A DNA stretch of 6,261 bases from JBGOUV01 sp041477815. Lineage in GTDB: Bacteria; Acidobacteriota; Terriglobia; Bryobacterales; JACQDG01. The stretch covers positions 1-6,261 of the forward strand of contig JBGOUV010000396.1 of NCBI GenBank assembly GCA_041477815.1, given 5' to 3'. Of the stretch, positions 5,642-6,261 are shown in pieces. The notes under the pieces are model-generated. The model made no database searches. It saw only the letters and a program-made list of their open reading frames with translations, and had not been told where the DNA came from. A program made the position numbers and the translations under genes. Position 1 is the first letter of the stretch. Every line of letters begins with the position of its first letter.

Positions 5642-6261
5642 ATGGCCATCCAAACCACCACCCAACAGGGACTCGACATTCGGGGTTCGCTGACCGACGC
5701 CTACCGCGAGGTCCTCACCCCCGAGGCTCTCGCTTTCCTGACCGCTCTCCACCGCCGGTTCGACAAACGCCGGCGCGAGCTGCTCGACCGCCGCGTGGCC
5801 CGCTACCAGGAGATCCAGGCCGGTAAGATGCCCGACTTCCTGCCCGAAACCAAGGCCCTCCGGGAGGCCGAGTGGACCGTCGCGCCCATCCCCGCCGACC
5901 TCCAGGACCGCCGCGTCGAGATCACCGGCCCGGTCGACCGCAAGATGCTCATCAACGCCCTCAACTCCGGCGCCAGCGTCTTCATGGCCGACTTCGAGGA
6001 TGCCAACTCCCCCACCTGGTCCAACAACCTGGACGGCCAGTACAACCTGCGCGACTACACGCGCGGCAAGCTCTCCTACACCAGCCCCGAGGGCAAGAGC
6101 TACAAGCTGAACGAGAAGGTGGCCACCCTGCTGGTCCGCCCGCGCGGCTGGCACCTGGTCGAGAAGCACGTCCTGGTCGACGGCCGCCCCATGTCGGCGT
6201 CGCTGTTCGACTTCGGCCTCTTCTTCTTTCACAACGCCGCAAAGCTCCTGGAGAAGGGCAC
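5642..6261 (+). CDS. aceB: Malate synthase A (3' end beyond window)
   Basis: 206 complete codons from ATG 5642 to the window edge, about 40 percent of the usual ~530 residues. Malate synthase (EC 2.3.3.9) condenses glyoxylate with acetyl-CoA to malate in the glyoxylate shunt, in the cytosol. Recognisable blocks in family order: EVLTPEALAFL (23-33), FLPET (66-70), ITGPVDRKM (94-102), FMADFEDANSPTW (114-126), VRPRGWH (165-171, where an active-site Arg is expected) and LFDFGLFFFHN (188-198). The start codon fits the family N-terminus; there is no clear ribosome binding site before it. It follows the DUF29 stop by 25 bp on the same strand. Isocitrate lyase, the usual partner, is not in the window and may lie downstream. 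The long minus-strand ORF across it is a GC-driven shadow. Confidence 0.95.
   Translation, partial: MAIQTTTQQGLDIRGSLTDAYREVLTPEALAFLTALHRRFDKRRRELLDRRVARYQEIQAGKMPDFLPETKALREAEWTVAPIPADLQDRRVEITGPVDRKMLINALNSGASVFMADFEDANSPTWSNNLDGQYNLRDYTRGKLSYTSPEGKSYKLNEKVATLLVRPRGWHLVEKHVLVDGRPMSASLFDFGLFFFHNAAKLLEKG

Noticed and set aside
5573..6232. Minus-strand ORF of 219 codons
   Set aside because: Antisense to aceB, whose identity is certain from several conserved blocks. The product is Gly/Val/Leu-rich, as expected for a shadow.

Overview
The window is GC-rich, dense in genes and non-mobile in character. It probably comes from a soil-type bacterium, and my best guess is Acidobacteriota (Bryobacter/Solibacter-like). 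That guess rests on recall of style: high GC, a large Hanks-type Ser/Thr kinase with TPR-like linkers and no membrane anchor, a Tat-exported putative glycosidase-like protein, and a COG1964-like radical SAM enzyme. No marker gene is present to prove the phylum.

Layout. The left half is read on the minus strand. A radical SAM protein lacking its C-terminus (957 down to the window edge) is preceded by a 226-bp intergenic region holding its ribosome binding site, a -10-like box and, further up, a small hairpin that may terminate the kinase transcript. Then comes a 778-residue protein (3520 down to 1184) with an intact N-terminal Ser/Thr kinase, TPR-like helices, a Pro/Thr/Arg-rich linker, and a second kinase-like domain that has lost nearly every catalytic residue. 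A 40-bp divergent gap (3521-3560) leads to the right half, all on the plus strand: a Tat-signal TIM-barrel-like protein (3561-5042), a 39-codon ORF (5042-5161), a DUF29 protein (5158-5616) and the first 206 codons of malate synthase A, aceB (5642 to the edge). The first three plus-strand genes are chained by 1- and 4-base stop/start overlaps, so translational coupling is likely. aceB follows after 25 bp.

How the parts relate. I see no single pathway. The malate synthase belongs to the glyoxylate shunt, the Tat protein would act outside the cytoplasm, the kinase is a cytosolic signalling protein, and the radical SAM protein resembles (by recalled motifs) the family that contains the tetraether lipid synthase Tes.

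The most interesting observations are the kinase-pseudokinase fusion, the radical SAM enzyme that keeps the N-terminal Cys motifs but lacks the extra cysteines I expect before the SAM cluster, and a roughly 28-bp imperfect direct repeat covering the ribosome binding sites and start codons of both the 39-codon ORF and the DUF29 gene, which suggests a local duplication. All start sites were judged by eye, and no database search was run.
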